From Rummeliibacillus suwonensis (lineage in GTDB: Bacteria > Bacillota > Bacilli > Bacillales_A > Planococcaceae), in the NCBI RefSeq assembly GCF_007896435.1, contig NZ_VCBL01000001.1, positions 1,981,068-2,045,067 on the forward strand: a stretch of 64,000 nt of DNA, given 5' to 3'. Below are positions 9,377-18,942 of this stretch, one piece after another. Below the pieces are notes generated by a model. It had not been told where the DNA came from and did no database searches. It saw only the letters and a program-made list of their open reading frames with translations. The position numbers and the translations under genes were made by a program. The stretch's first letter is position 1. Each line of letters begins with the position of its first letter.

Positions 9377-9449
9377 AGAAAAGACTTATAAAAAAAGACT
9401 GTTATATGGATTGTTGTTTTTAAACATATGATAATAGCAGTAAAAAGTG

Positions 9450-9499
9450 ACGACTCCTCAAAAAATGCATTTCGCATGTTTGAGGAGTCGCTGTTTTTT
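9450..9499. terminator. Bidirectional terminator after metC
   Basis: CGACTCCTCAAA and TTTGAGGAGTCG form a 12-bp stem with TTTTTT on the plus side. It also lies downstream of msrB, which is convergent. Confidence 0.88.
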
Positions 9500-9602
9500 G
9501 CTTTATCATCTATTAAATGGAGATACTATACAAGACGCAGTGTCCATGTTGTTTTGAACGTAGATGTCTTCTGCTAAATCAAGATAAATAAGTCACTCAA
9601 CT

Positions 9603-10034
9603 TTACTTTTCAAAAAGTTTCTCGAATTCTGCATAGCCTTCCTCTGCTAGTTTATTTTTGGGAATAAACCGTAACGCAGCAGAATTAATACAGTAACGCA
9701 AGCCACCTGTTTCAATCGGACCATCTGGGAAAACATGACCGAGGTGAGAATCCGCTTCCTTACTACGCACTTCAGTCCTTAGCATGCCGAAACTCGTATC
9801 CTTATGCTCTGTAATGCGCACATTTTCTACAGGTTTCGTAAATGCTGGCCAGCCACAACCTGATTGAAATTTATCCTTTGAGGAAAATAATGGTTCCCCT
9901 GATACAATATCTACATATAATCCATCCTCAAAATGATCATCAAATTCATTTTGAAATGGAGGCTCTGTTCCCTTTTCTTGAGTTACATGATATTGCATTG
10001 ATGTTAGTTGTTTCAATCTGTTTTCCTTCTTCAT
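9603..10034 (-). CDS. msrB: Peptide methionine-R-sulfoxide reductase
   Basis: A 143-residue cytoplasmic repair enzyme that reduces Met-R-sulfoxide. The catalytic Cys115 lies in [11 protein letters not shown] and a second cysteine, Cys60, in SGCGWPAF. The two CxxC zinc motifs of the zinc-containing branch are absent. Active-site residues H97, H100 and F102 are in [14 protein letters not shown] at 10034 follows GGAGGTCTC. The start is one base after the msrA stop (TGATATG), so the two reductases are translated as a unit covering both sulfoxide diastereomers. Confidence 0.95.
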   Translation of the reverse strand: MKKENRLKQLTSMQYHVTQEKGTEPPFQNEFDDHFEDGLYVDIVSGEPLFSSKDKFQSGCGWPAFTKPVENVRITEHKDTSFGMLRTEVRSKEADSHLGHVFPDGPIETGGLRYCINSAALRFIPKNKLAEEGYAEFEKLFEK

Positions 10035-10035
10035 A

Positions 10036-10563
10036 TCAATGAGACCTCCAATGTTCCTTTTGAAATGCAGTGCGTCCTGAGCCGATGGAATAGAGCTCAT
10101 AGTGCATCGGATTTTTTTTATAATAATGTTGGTGATAATCCTCAGCTGGATAAAATGGCTTTGCTTCTAAGATTTTGGTTGCAATTGGAAGTTTGAATTT
10201 TCCTGATTCCTCCAATGCCCTTTTTGACGCTTCTGCAATCTTCTTTTGTTCCTCATTATGATAAAAAATAGCCGTCATATAGGATCTACCACGATCATGG
10301 AATTGACCACCCGCGTCAGTCGGATCGATTAAAGTCCAAAAAGTTTCAACTAGTTTTTCATAAGGAAAAATTTCTGGGTCATATGTGATTTGAACCGCCT
10401 CAAAATGACCAGTCAAATCAGAACAAACTTGTTGATAGCTTGGATTTTCTATATATCCACCTGTATATCCAGAAATAACAGACTCAATACCTGGTTGCTC
10501 ATCAAACGGTTTGACCATACACCAAAAACACCCACCAGCAAATGTTGCTTTTTCTGTCGCCAT
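10036..10563 (-). CDS. msrA: Peptide methionine-S-sulfoxide reductase
   Basis: A 175-residue enzyme reducing Met-S-sulfoxide with thioredoxin as electron donor. GGCFWC at 10-15 carries the catalytic Cys12; GYTGG, GHFEAV and [20 protein letters not shown] are standard MsrA motifs. The Cys resolving pair is not at the extreme C-terminus (ends EHWRSH). ATG at 10563 follows an AGGAGG site, 11 bp after ypmS. It is part of the ypmR-ypmS-msrA-msrB run, so oxidative repair is joined to two envelope-linked genes. Confidence 0.95.
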   Translation of the reverse strand: MATEKATFAGGCFWCMVKPFDEQPGIESVISGYTGGYIENPSYQQVCSDLTGHFEAVQITYDPEIFPYEKLVETFWTLIDPTDAGGQFHDRGRSYMTAIFYHNEEQKKIAEASKRALEESGKFKLPIATKILEAKPFYPAEDYHQHYYKKNPMHYELYSIGSGRTAFQKEHWRSH

Positions 10564-10574
10564 ACGAAGACCTC

Positions 10575-11159
10575 CTATTTTTTAGGAATTACTACATCCA
10601 GTATAATGCGATTTTCCTTCAAATTGAATTCTTTTGCTTGTACATTGCCTTCTAAATCATCACTTAGCGGAATATCCATTTCTGTTAAGTTTAAATATAT
10701 TTGTTCCTCTTTCGGTTGGATCACCATCCAGCTTGGTAAGTCAACGGAATCCTTTAATAACTTTAAGGCTGTCGCAGGAGGAATATCGAGCATGCCCACT
10801 TCAACCGTTTTTTGTTTCAACAGTAAGTTGCCTTTTTCAATCGTAGGTTCAAATGTCATAACAATCGGCAAATCCATATCGAAAACTGGCAATGTCCCAC
10901 TCAATATGACATCTTCTTCATTGATATACATCTTGACCGGAATCTTAGAGCTCTTCATAGAACTGGATATAAGACGATTCGCAATATTCTCGAAGTCATC
11001 GGAAGTTGTTTGAACTTGTAAATGACTGCCTTCAGGAAGTTCACTTGCAGTTGGAGTTGGTGTCCCAGGAACTGGTCTTGTTAATAAAAATACAATAGAA
11101 ACAATCACTACTACCACAAGTGTAGCGAGGAGTATAAATGCTACTTTCCATCTATTCAT
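10575..11159 (-). CDS. ypmS: YpmS family membrane-anchored protein (DUF2140)
   Basis: A 194-residue protein with one N-terminal membrane segment (about 5-28) and an extracellular domain of about 160 residues matching YpmS/DUF2140: [20 protein letters not shown], then [12 protein letters not shown]. Function is unknown; it is nearly always beside the YpmR lipase-like protein, which suggests a joint envelope role. The ATG at 11159 is taken rather than the TTG three bases upstream. The start overlaps the end of ypmR by 8 bp. Confidence 0.88.
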   Translation of the reverse strand: MNRWKVAFILLATLVVVVIVSIVFLLTRPVPGTPTPTASELPEGSHLQVQTTSDDFENIANRLISSSMKSSKIPVKMYINEEDVILSGTLPVFDMDLPIVMTFEPTIEKGNLLLKQKTVEVGMLDIPPATALKLLKDSVDLPSWMVIQPKEEQIYLNLTEMDIPLSDDLEGNVQAKEFNLKENRIILDVVIPKK

Positions 11160-11973
11160 CAAAAGACTCCTCCTTAAAATCGAATTGACCTTGTGATAGT
11201 TTGTTCAGATCATATTCACGTAATGTTTGAATAATTCGTGCTGTCATTAAATCATACCCTTTTGCATTTGGATGAAAAAAGTCTGTATGATAGACAAGAT
11301 TATTATTTGAATCGAACAAATCCTCAATATTAACAAATGCCGCATGTGCATCGTTATTGGCAAAACTCCGAATGTCCGAATTCCATTCTGTTATAATCGT
11401 ATTCATATCCGATTCTTCTTTCGTAAAGATGGATAACGGATTATAAACACCGATCAACAAAATAGGGGCATTGGCATTCCGTTCGCGGATTAGAGATAGG
11501 ATAGTTTCATATCTTTGTTGAAACTCAGGTCTTTTTTTATCAAAGGCCTGTTTGTTCAATTCTGTAATATTGGAACGAACGATCTTCATTAAATCGTTGC
11601 CACCAATGGTTAATGTAATAAAATCTGCCTTTTCAAGCGCATCATCAATTTTCCCTGATTGGATTTGATCGATCAATTGTTCACTTCTTCGGCCTCTTTT
11701 GGCTGTATTTGTAACAGTTACAGCCTTCACACCTTGCCATGATTCCATGTCTTTTTCTAAACGTCCAACATATCCTTGTTTGCCTTGTTCATCTCCAACT
11801 CCTTGCGTTAAAGAATCCCCTAATGCAACATATTGGATATCTTTCGACTTGATCATTTTCGTAACGGCTATTTTTTTACTTGCCTCTTTAGAAATGCCCA
11901 TACTATCCGTAATCTCACATGCGGATAAAATCAATATAGATAACATTAGTATTATCCATTTTTTCAATTTCAT
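11152..11973 (-). CDS. ypmR: SGNH/GDSL-type lipoprotein (YpmR)
   Basis: A 273-residue lipoprotein. The lipobox LSAC puts the lipidated cysteine near residue 19. SGNH hydrolase blocks follow: YVALGDSLTQGVGD (Ser nucleophile), TIGGND, and the C-terminal catalytic dyad in DFFHPNAKGY. The fold is an esterase/lipase on the outer face of the membrane; the natural substrate is unknown. ATG at 11973 follows GGAAGAA. It is the first gene of the ypmRS-msrAB unit and overlaps ypmS. Confidence 0.92.
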   Translation of the reverse strand: MKLKKWIILMLSILILSACEITDSMGISKEASKKIAVTKMIKSKDIQYVALGDSLTQGVGDEQGKQGYVGRLEKDMESWQGVKAVTVTNTAKRGRRSEQLIDQIQSGKIDDALEKADFITLTIGGNDLMKIVRSNITELNKQAFDKKRPEFQQRYETILSLIRERNANAPILLIGVYNPLSIFTKEESDMNTIITEWNSDIRSFANNDAHAAFVNIEDLFDSNNNLVYHTDFFHPNAKGYDLMTARIIQTLREYDLNKLSQGQFDFKEESFDE

Positions 11974-12009
11974 TTCTTCCTTTCATGTCGACCTTGTCGC
12001 TCAGAATGA

Positions 12010-12045
12010 AAGAAAGCAGGGAATGGTCATAACTCCCTGCCGCCT
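12010..12045 (-). terminator. Terminator between degV-type gene and ypmR
   Basis: On the minus strand GGCAGGGAG pairs with the following TCCCTGC, then comes TTTCTTTC. It suggests that the DegV gene and ypmR are largely separate transcripts. Confidence 0.6.
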
Positions 12046-12049
12046 ATAA

Positions 12050-12889
12050 TTAGTCTGTATAATATGAAAAACCAATTGCTCCTGCTCCTGTGTGTGTGCT
12101 AATAATTGGCGACGTATAGCCAAATTTTACATCATGATAGCCTGACTCTTCAATCAATGCTTTTAATGGTTCAAGCATATGAAGACCATTTGCATGGGCT
12201 ATCCCCACACCTTTAACCTTTTTTCCATGGGTTTCTTCTTGGAATCGCTTAAACAAATATTTGACAACTTGTTTATGGCTGCGTACTTTTGCAACAGGAT
12301 TATATGCTCCACCTTCAAGTGAAGCAATCGGTTTAATATTCAACAATGAACCTACTAAACCGGTTCCCTTACCTATACGGCCACCTTTAATTAAGTTTTT
12401 CAATGTATCTACAACTACTAATAAATTTGTATTTGAACGTACATGATCGACTCTTTTCAAAATTTCTTCCATTGTCTTACCTTCTTGAGCCATTTTCGCG
12501 GCTTCTAACACCTGAAAGCCAAGAGCATAGGAAATAAAGCGAGAATCCACTACGACAACTTTTGTATCTGACATCATTGCTGCCGCTTCAGCAGATTTTA
12601 CTGTACCGCTCATACCGCCAGTCATTGTGATGACCAATACTTCATCTCCATTACTACCTAATTCATCAAATAGTTCTTTAAATACGCCTACTGCCGGCTG
12701 AGAACTTTTAGGTAGTTCAGATATATTAGCCATCTTCTCAAGAAATTCAGCAGGACCAATATCCACGCCATCGATGTATGTTTGGTCATCAATTTGAATA
12801 GTTAATGGTACTATATGGATATGGTACTTTTCAATCTCTTCTTTTGTTAATTCACCGGTCGAATCAGTCACAATATGAATTCGTCCCAC
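12050..12889 (-). CDS. DegV family fatty-acid-binding protein
   Basis: A 279-residue protein of the DegV (FakB) family. These bind a fatty acid in a two-domain cleft and present it to the kinase FakA for phosphorylation. Visible: IVTDSTGELT at the N-terminus, PKSSQPAVGVF with the SQPS-like loop near 60-70, TMTGGMSGT near 90, GRIGKG near 175, and HTGAGAIGFSYY at the C-terminus, the lipid-head contact motif. It starts with GTG at 12889, preceded by GAAGGAT. No FakA gene lies nearby. Confidence 0.92.
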   Translation of the reverse strand: MGRIHIVTDSTGELTKEEIEKYHIHIVPLTIQIDDQTYIDGVDIGPAEFLEKMANISELPKSSQPAVGVFKELFDELGSNGDEVLVITMTGGMSGTVKSAEAAAMMSDTKVVVVDSRFISYALGFQVLEAAKMAQEGKTMEEILKRVDHVRSNTNLLVVVDTLKNLIKGGRIGKGTGLVGSLLNIKPIASLEGGAYNPVAKVRSHKQVVKYLFKRFQEETHGKKVKGVGIAHANGLHMLEPLKALIEESGYHDVKFGYTSPIISTHTGAGAIGFSYYTD

Positions 12890-13183
12890 ATTGACACATC
12901 CTTCAATAGATTCGTTTCATGATAAAATGATATTGCTATATAGTAAACTAAAAGTCTATTATATTTGAAAGCCCTATCATTTATTTTACTAATGAATCTC
13001 TCTTTCAGCATGTGACATTTGTCAATTGTTTTGTGGATATTAAGAAATAGCAAAGAAATCGATTACAAAAATTCACTATATTGGAATACTTTTTGACTTA
13101 TACGTCCATTAGAAAAAGAATTCACTCTCTATATACTATGCAGTTATTGAAAAAAAACACGTTTTTGACGTATTTTCATCAAT

Positions 13184-13320
13184 AAAGTGAAACTTCACAC
13201 GAATGAAGGTTTTCTTCATCCCACACTGTATACAAGTTAGAATCCTCTAGCTTTTCCAGGTAATCGATTCCCCAACCTATCCCTTGCTTTTTCTAGAATC
13301 TTAATACAAAGTGTTGACCA
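13184..13320 (+). repeat. Decayed RE-C repeat
   Basis: It begins AATAAAGTGAAACTTCA and keeps the GGTTTTCTTCATCCC hairpin loop region; the right end is eroded. The gap 12890-13583 holds this copy, the next one and no gene. Confidence 0.5.
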
Positions 13321-13358
13321 CACTCATTAACATAAGATCAAAACAGCTTCGATTATAT

Positions 13359-13574
13359 GATAAAGTGAAGCTTCCATCAGTGGGGTTCTTCATCCCCCAC
13401 TGAAATAGAGGAACTCAGGTTAAAAGCGCCACGTCCTTTGGCAACACCTGAGGGACCAACATCTTGTTGGCCCGAACCAATCGGACTTTTACGGGCAGTT
13501 GTTCCCCACCTATCTTTCTCGTTTCTCTCTAAACCTTGAGGTGGGGGTCTTACTGCCCTTTAAAACGGGATAAA
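13359..13574 (+). repeat. RE-C repeat, long form
   Basis: It starts GATAAAGTGAAGC and ends AAAACGGGATAAA. It has the first hairpin (CAGTGGGG / CCCCACTG), the insertable module with CTCAGG / CCTGAG around GCCAC / GTGGC-type arms and CCAACA / TGTTGG, and the last hairpin (ACGGGCAGT / ACTGCCC). It lies directly downstream of dfrA. Confidence 0.8.
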
Positions 13575-13583
13575 TCTATTATA

Positions 13584-14060
13584 CTATTTTTGATAGATTA
13601 AATAAGAAAATTTTATACCTTCTTTTGTTTCATGCTCTTCTGATTCAGATACGATCTTCCATTCATCGCTTATTTCGGGGAAGAAGGTATCTCCTTGAAA
13701 TGCATGTTGAATCTTTGTCACATACAAAACATCTGCGATTGGAAGAGCTAATCGGAAAATCTGCTCTCCCCCTATAATCATGATCTCTTTTTCTTCCTTT
13801 TTAGCGACATCTAGAGCCTCTTCAAAAGAATGTACAATTATAATTCCTTCAGCCTTGTAATTCAAATCTCTTGTGATCACAATATTCGTTCTTCCAGGTA
13901 AAGCCTTTCCAATCGACTCAAATGTTTTGCGCCCCATAATCATTGGCTTTCCCATCGTAGTCTTTTTGAAATAAGCTAAATCACCTGGTAAATGCCAGGG
14001 CATCTTATTGTTATAACCCATTACACGGTTGTCATCAAACGCAACGATCAATGAAATCAT
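13584..14060 (-). CDS. dfrA: Dihydrofolate reductase
   Basis: A 158-residue DHFR that reduces dihydrofolate to tetrahydrofolate with NADPH. Visible: MISLIVAFDDNRVMGYNN at the start, MPWHLPGDLAYFKKTT with the active-site acidic residue in the family position (Asp in LPGDL), GRKTFESIG, the NADPH loop IIGGEQIF, and TFFPEI. ATG at 14060 has AGGAGG 10 nt upstream; a GTG six codons earlier overlaps that SD. It is directly downstream of thyA, whose reaction produces the dihydrofolate. Operon thyA-dfrA. Confidence 0.96.
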   Translation of the reverse strand: MISLIVAFDDNRVMGYNNKMPWHLPGDLAYFKKTTMGKPMIMGRKTFESIGKALPGRTNIVITRDLNYKAEGIIIVHSFEEALDVAKKEEKEIMIIGGEQIFRLALPIADVLYVTKIQHAFQGDTFFPEISDEWKIVSESEEHETKEGIKFSYLIYQK

Positions 14061-14074
14061 CCTTTTAAACCTCC

Positions 14075-15019
14075 TCACACAGAAATTGGTGCTGCAATAC
14101 GCGGATAAGGATCATATCCCTCAATTGTCAAATCCGCCATTTCATAATCAAAAATCGAATCCTTATTCGTTTTAATCACTAGTTTAGGTAATGCCTTCGG
14201 TGTGCGGGATAATTGCTCTTCCACTTGAGCTAAGTGATTTTTATAAATATGCGCATCTCCTAAAGTATGCACAAAATCTCCTACCTCTAATTTGCATTCT
14301 TTAGCGATTAAATGTGTCAGCAATGCATAGGATGCAATATTAAAAGGAACTCCAAGAAAAACATCTGCACTGCGCTGATACAATTGACAAGACAATTTAC
14401 CATCCGCAACATAAAATTGGAAAAGCGAATGACATGGTGGTAAAGCCATGTCATCCACTTCAGCAGGATTCCATGCAGACACAATATGGCGTCTTGAATT
14501 CGGATTCTTTTTAATGGATTCAATCACATTTCGAAGCTGGTCGATTGTTCCACCTTTCACATCAGGCCATGAACGCCATTGCTTTCCATAAACCGGCCCA
14601 AGATCGCCAAATTTCTTTGCAAATACTTCATCTTCCAAAATGCGTTTTTGGAAAACCTGCACTTGCTCGTCATATTGTTCTTTAAATAGTTGATCTTGTA
14701 ATACGCGATGACCAAAATCTGTCATATCTGGTCCTTTGTAATCTTCACTTTTTACCCATTTTTCAAAAGCCCATTCATCCCAAATATGATTATTTTGTGC
14801 AATTAACGTACGTACATTCGTATCCCCTTTTATAAACCATAATAATTCTGTTGCTATTAAACGAAAAGCAATTTTTTTCGTTGTCATCAATGGGAAACCT
14901 TCTTGCAAATTGAATCTCATCTGATAGCCAAAAACGCTCCATGTTCCCGTTCCTGTACGGTCTCCCTTATCATTGCCATTTTCTAAAATATGACGGCAAA
15001 GTTCTAAGTATTGTTTCAT
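14075..15019 (-). CDS. thyA: Thymidylate synthase (ThyA type)
   Basis: A 314-residue enzyme that converts dUMP to dTMP with methylene-tetrahydrofolate. Cys196 in [12 protein letters not shown] is the nucleophile; [39 protein letters not shown] and the folate-binding end PRIAAPISV are all present. It carries the roughly 50-residue insertion seen in the longer Firmicutes ThyA forms (around 90-140). ATG at 15019 follows GGGAGG at 8 nt; an upstream TTG is not needed. It is first gene of thyA-dfrA. Confidence 0.97.
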   Translation of the reverse strand: MKQYLELCRHILENGNDKGDRTGTGTWSVFGYQMRFNLQEGFPLMTTKKIAFRLIATELLWFIKGDTNVRTLIAQNNHIWDEWAFEKWVKSEDYKGPDMTDFGHRVLQDQLFKEQYDEQVQVFQKRILEDEVFAKKFGDLGPVYGKQWRSWPDVKGGTIDQLRNVIESIKKNPNSRRHIVSAWNPAEVDDMALPPCHSLFQFYVADGKLSCQLYQRSADVFLGVPFNIASYALLTHLIAKECKLEVGDFVHTLGDAHIYKNHLAQVEEQLSRTPKALPKLVIKTNKDSIFDYEMADLTIEGYDPYPRIAAPISV

Positions 15020-15297
15020 CGACAAAGCCTCCCATTACATACTATTTTTAATGATAACATTGACGATAATGGTCGTAAATTATGAATTTCAATTTTACCA
15101 ATAAAATGAGAAGGAGCTTATTTTAGACAATACATAAAACTTATATGGAAGCAGGTGTGTTGATTTGGAGTTTATAATAAAGAATATTTCTTATTTAGGC
15201 TCATATATTCACCCTAATTTTTTCTAATTAACAGGGCTGATATGGAAAAAATAATTATTGAAAATATGATTGTTGAAATAGTAGCTATTTATTGCCT

Positions 15298-15331
15298 AAA
15301 AAGGGTGTACCCATAATAATTAGGCACACCC
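15298..15331 (-). terminator. Terminator after the coiled-coil gene
   Basis: On the minus strand GGGTGTGCC pairs with the later GGGTACACCC across an AT loop, followed by TTTTT. The remaining gap to thyA holds nothing else I recognise. Confidence 0.7.
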
Positions 15332-15367
15332 TCACTTACCATTTTTCAAAAATTTCTATACTTTGAT

Positions 15368-16111
15368 TCATGATAGATTTTCAAACAGATCTCTATTTTC
15401 TGAATCAGAACTTTGTGAATCAGAATCGAAAGAATCTTCATTATCTTTGTTTTCCAAATTATCTTGAGAATTATTTGTCCTATTTCCCTGAATAGATTGA
15501 AGATTATTGCTTATTTTTTCTTGAATAGATTGAAGATTTTCTGCTAAATCACTCAAATTTTGCTGCTTATGTTCTACATTCACGCCTCGGCTTGCATCAT
15601 CTTCGATTTCTGATTCCATTACCCTTTTTTGTCCTTCCAGCTTATTTGCAAGTCCATGTAACATATCAGCTTGATCTAATGATATTGCTTGAGTAAATAA
15701 CCTTTCCTCATCACTTTTTGGAGCCTGCTCATCTTTATCCTTATCTAGTCCCAATGCATCACTACGAGTTTCCGCTTGTTTTTCGGCAATTTGAGAATCA
15801 ATATCCGCAATTTGCTTTTCATAATCCTTCAGTTGTTCTTTAATACTCGATAAATCGCCACCTGAATCAAGCGTATTTTGCATCAAATCACTTTTTTGTT
15901 CCATCAATGCTTCACGCTGCTTCATTAAACTTTCAACCATCGAATTTTGCCTTTCCTGTTGCATATTGCCAAATAACTGACGTGCTTGACCGCTAATCGT
16001 CACAGTATCTTTAAAAATGCTACTTTTTGAAAATATACTCTGAGACAATGTTTTTGAAGTTGCCGCTACACCAATCGTATAAATTGTAGCATCCTGCATA
16101 GATATTCTCAT
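15368..16111 (-). CDS. Coiled-coil protein of unknown function
   Basis: A 247-residue, Gln/Ser/Asp-rich protein without signal peptide or membrane segment. Heptad-like helical stretches cover about 50-110 (QREALMEQKSDLMQ, then LKDYEKQIADIDSQIAEKQA) and 150-205. The C-terminal 45 residues are low-complexity and strongly acidic (DSFDSDSQSSDSENRD). I do not recognise a family. ATG at 16111 follows GAAGGTGA; a GTG three codons upstream overlaps that SD. It has its own terminator. Confidence 0.65.
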   Translation of the reverse strand: MRISMQDATIYTIGVAATSKTLSQSIFSKSSIFKDTVTISGQARQLFGNMQQERQNSMVESLMKQREALMEQKSDLMQNTLDSGGDLSSIKEQLKDYEKQIADIDSQIAEKQAETRSDALGLDKDKDEQAPKSDEERLFTQAISLDQADMLHGLANKLEGQKRVMESEIEDDASRGVNVEHKQQNLSDLAENLQSIQEKISNNLQSIQGNRTNNSQDNLENKDNEDSFDSDSQSSDSENRDLFENLS

Positions 16112-16297
16112 TAAAATCACCTTCGTGTAATATTATCGTCTAGAAATGAACGATCTTTAAAAACTACTTTCCATAACCATCATAAAACGATCATCTAGTT
16201 ACTTTATGAAAAATTATTGTCATTGTTCATAGATTATCTGTTATCTTTATTGGGGCTGTCTCCTGTTTACATGCTCATAAAAATTCTGAAAATTAAA

Positions 16298-16334
16298 ACT
16301 TATTATCACTCACTTTACACGAGTGATAATAAGT
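16298..16334 (+). promoter_or_regulatory. CIRCE-like operator of hsp20
   Basis: A perfect 14-bp inverted repeat, ACTTATTATCACTC, then 9 bp, then GAGTGATAATAAGT. The core TTATCACTC-N9-GAGTGATAA differs from the HrcA box CIRCE (TTAGCACTC-N9-GAGTGCTAA) by one symmetrical base pair. It overlaps the promoter at 16314-16342. Confidence 0.75.
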
Positions 16335-16342
16335 GGTATTAT
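16314..16342 (+). promoter_or_regulatory. Probable sigma-A promoter of first hsp20
   Basis: TTTACA at 16314-16319 and TATTAT at 16337-16342 with a 17-bp spacer. The CIRCE-like repeat covers the -35 and spacer. Confidence 0.65.
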
Positions 16343-16412
16343 AATAACTGTAAAGAGGATCAGTAAAGTGATTCCCTTCCGAAGAAAAAATAAAAAAAAG
16401 AGGTAATGTACT

Positions 16413-16829
16413 ATGTCAAACTTATTTCCAACAAGTCGTAATTTCTTTTTCCCACAATTCTTCGATCAAGCATTTGATTCTTTCTTTACACCTATGAACC
16501 AACCAAGTGTAGACATTGAAGAAAAAGACCATTCTTATGAAGTTACCATGGATCTGCCTGGTATGAACAAAGAAGACATCAATGTCACTTACAACAACAA
16601 TCTTTTAACTGTGGAAGCAAATCAAGACCAAGAAACAGAAAAGAAAGATGACAAAGCAAACTACATTCGCCGCGAACGTGTAAGTCGTTCTTTCAAACGT
16701 CAATTTGTTATCGATAATGTACAATTTGAAGGTATTGAATGCAAATATGAAAACGGCGTACTGAATATCGTTTTGCCAAAGAGCGATCAACAATTAGTTG
16801 AAAATAATCACAGAATTGAAATCCAATAA
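16413..16829 (+). CDS. Small heat-shock protein Hsp20 (copy 1)
   Basis: A 138-residue alpha-crystallin-domain chaperone that holds unfolding proteins in oligomers without ATP. N-terminus MSNLFPTSRNFFFPQFFD is aromatic-rich; the crystallin domain runs about 30-130 with DLPGMNKEDINVTYNNN, RRERVSRSFKRQF and the signature CKYENGVLNIVLPK. The ending HRIEIQ carries the I-x-I motif for oligomer contacts. SD AAAGAGGT precedes ATG 16413. It is controlled by the CIRCE-like repeat and ends at a terminator, so it is separate from the paralog at 17137. Confidence 0.95.
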   Translation: MSNLFPTSRNFFFPQFFDQAFDSFFTPMNQPSVDIEEKDHSYEVTMDLPGMNKEDINVTYNNNLLTVEANQDQETEKKDDKANYIRRERVSRSFKRQFVIDNVQFEGIECKYENGVLNIVLPKSDQQLVENNHRIEIQ

Positions 16830-16871
16830 CTTTTCCCGAATGTTTCCTCTTGCGTTTCATTTAGGAAAAGG

Positions 16872-16907
16872 AAAGCCGGATGTGCCATCAACATCCGGCT
16901 TTTTTAT
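16872..16907 (+). terminator. Terminator after first hsp20
   Basis: AAGCCGGATGT and ACATCCGGCTT form an 11-bp stem followed by TTTTTAT. Confidence 0.92.
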
Positions 16908-17136
16908 GTTTTACTGATGATTGATGATACTTGAATATATCATAAAGTACAATGGAGATTTTCCCCCTTTAATAAAGACGGGAAGACTTACTACCTTACT
17001 TGTTCATGTGGGGGTAAACTCACTCACTCTAAAAAGCCATTACAATTCGTATAGTTTATCCCATTTTGCATATACTACAGATTGAGTGGAATTTTATAAG
17101 GTCCACCCAAAATTTATATAAAAAGAGGTATGTTCA

Positions 17137-17559
17137 ATGTCCAATTTATTTCCATCAAATCGTGATTTCTTCTTTTCTCAGCCATCTGTATTTGATCGAG
17201 CATTTGACTCTTTCTTTCCCAAAATGAATCATCCTAGCTCTGATATTGTGGAAAAAGAAAATGGATACGAAGTGAAAATGGATATTCCAGGTATGAAAAA
17301 AGAGGATATTCATGTCACTTACAATAACAATGTTTTAACAGTGGAAGCTAGTCAGCGGCAAGCGATGGAAGACAAGGATGAATCAACCAATTTTATCCAT
17401 CGTGAACGTATGAGTCGCTCCTTTAGACGTCAATTTGTTCTCAATAATGTGCAAGCTGACACGATTCAATGCAAATATGAAGATGGTGTATTAGCCATCA
17501 CATTACCGAAAAACCCTCAACAATCTATAGATGAAAACCATCGAATTCAAATTCAATAA
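17137..17559 (+). CDS. Small heat-shock protein Hsp20 (copy 2)
   Basis: A 140-residue paralog of the gene at 16413, sharing MSNLFPSNRDFFF, DIPGMKKEDIHVTYNNNVLT, RERMSRSFRRQFVLNNVQ and the closing HRIQIQ. The linked positions and similar sequence indicate a tandem duplication followed by divergence. SD AAAGAGGT precedes the ATG. No CIRCE-like repeat lies upstream, so the two copies are probably regulated differently. A terminator follows at 17615. Confidence 0.94.
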   Translation: MSNLFPSNRDFFFSQPSVFDRAFDSFFPKMNHPSSDIVEKENGYEVKMDIPGMKKEDIHVTYNNNVLTVEASQRQAMEDKDESTNFIHRERMSRSFRRQFVLNNVQADTIQCKYEDGVLAITLPKNPQQSIDENHRIQIQ

Positions 17560-17614
17560 TATTATTTCAATCATTGAGAAGACAAAAAGAAATTGAGAAA
17601 AAATGGAATAAGGA

Positions 17615-17666
17615 AAGGGTGCGAAAACCTGCCAACAATGATGGTTTTTCGCACCCTTAATTTTTG
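17615..17666 (+). terminator. Terminator after second hsp20
   Basis: AAGGGTGCGAAAA and TTTTCGCACCCTT make a 13-bp stem, followed by AATTTTT. Confidence 0.88.
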
Positions 17667-17707
17667 TAGGCGCAGAAAAATATAAACCTAGTAAATGGAT
17701 AAAATGG

Positions 17708-18086
17708 CACGCGTGTTGATTTCACAAAAATTAGGAGTACCTGCTGGGGATAATTTTTGAAAAACCCTGTATTTTTAGGAATATTTATATAGATCTTCGC
17801 TGCGGCTTGCTCGAGTCCTCGAAAATGCATGCGCATTTCCTTCGTGCGGTGTGGATTCGATGAAGCCAATTCAATGTCCCGCGGGAAAAGCGAATAGATG
17901 AGACCCCACAGCGTAGCGATTAGCGATTAAGGAGCGGAGTCTAAGGGCGCCACGTCCTGTGGCAACGACTCCGTGACCAACATCCTGTTGCCCCCAGCAT
18001 TCGCCCGCAGGAAAGCGAGTAAGCCTTCGCTGCAATCAACGAATCTCCCTATTTTTATGGATTATATTAGATAATCAACATACCTG
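17708..18086 (-). mobile_element. RE-A, MITE-like element (379 bp)
   Basis: Ends CACGCGTGTTGATT and the inverse of CAGGTATGTTGATT. A perfect 9-bp target duplication, ATAAAATGG, flanks it (17699-17707 and 18087-18095). The GC-rich interior contains the shared nested hairpin module. No open reading frame of a transposase. It abuts the 3' end of the YitT gene. Confidence 0.9.
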
Positions 18087-18102
18087 ATAAAATGGATACC
18101 AT

Positions 18103-18942
18103 TTATCTTGGTAATGAAAATCCTTTCCCAATAATATCGGATGCATTTAAAAAGATGACAAATGATTCGGTTGCTTGGCTTTGAATCAGCTCTTTTAAAT
18201 AAACCGCCTCTGATTGCTCCACTACGCTAAATAGCAACGCTTTTTTATTGCGAGAGTAACCACCTTCCGACCAAACTTTTGTAAAGCCACGATCAATCTC
18301 ATTTTTTATAAGATTCGTTACTTGCTCCTCTTGTTCCGTAATGATCAATACTAATTTTGAAGAAGAAGAATGTAATTGAACAAAATCGATCACCTTACTG
18401 CAAATATAGATTGTAATCATAGCATAAAGTGCTAGTTCCAAGTCAAAGATAAACATGGCAGCAACAACAATCATCGCGTCAATAATCATTTGTGCATAGC
18501 CGCTTGATAGTCCCGTATATTTTTTGATCAGCTGGCCAATAATGGTCGTGCCTCCAGTTGAACCATTTCCTCTAAATACAAGTCCTAGACCAACACCTGT
18601 CATAATCCCACCATAAATCGCCGCTAGCATCGGGTCTTGAACACCATAAGATAAATTAGACGTTACCCAAATAAAAAAAGGTAAAAGAATGGTACCAACC
18701 AACGTTTTGATACTAAAATCTCTACCTAGTAGAAAATACCCTAGGATAAAGACCGGGATATTAATACACCACTGCACAATAGCCGGTGTCCACTGGTATA
18801 AATCATACAATAGTGTACTAATCCCCACCACACCACCTGCAGCTAATCTGGCTGGCAATAAAAACACATTGTAAGATACGCTAACCAATAATGCGCCCAA
18901 TGCAATCAAACTATATGAGCGTAGTTCTTTTGAAAAACTCAT
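18103..18942 (-). CDS. YitT family membrane protein (DUF161/DUF2179)
   Basis: A 279-residue integral membrane protein. Five or six hydrophobic segments fill about 10-175, with conserved LPARLAAGGVVGIST, then FRGNGSTGGTTIIGQLI (DUF161). A soluble DUF2179 domain follows at about 215-275 (ITEQEEQVTNLIKNEIDRGF). Transport role of the family is not established; several paralogs usually occur per Bacillus genome. ATG 18942 follows AAAGGGAA. The stop lies 16 bp from an RE-A insertion. Confidence 0.9.
   Translation of the reverse strand: MSFSKELRSYSLIALGALLVSVSYNVFLLPARLAAGGVVGISTLLYDLYQWTPAIVQWCINIPVFILGYFLLGRDFSIKTLVGTILLPFFIWVTSNLSYGVQDPMLAAIYGGIMTGVGLGLVFRGNGSTGGTTIIGQLIKKYTGLSSGYAQMIIDAMIVVAAMFIFDLELALYAMITIYICSKVIDFVQLHSSSSKLVLIITEQEEQVTNLIKNEIDRGFTKVWSEGGYSRNKKALLFSVVEQSEAVYLKELIQSQATESFVIFLNASDIIGKGFSLPR

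Noticed and set aside
12868..13053. 61-codon minus-strand frame overlapping the DegV start
   Set aside because: Out of frame with the DegV gene and without SD; it covers the likely promoter.
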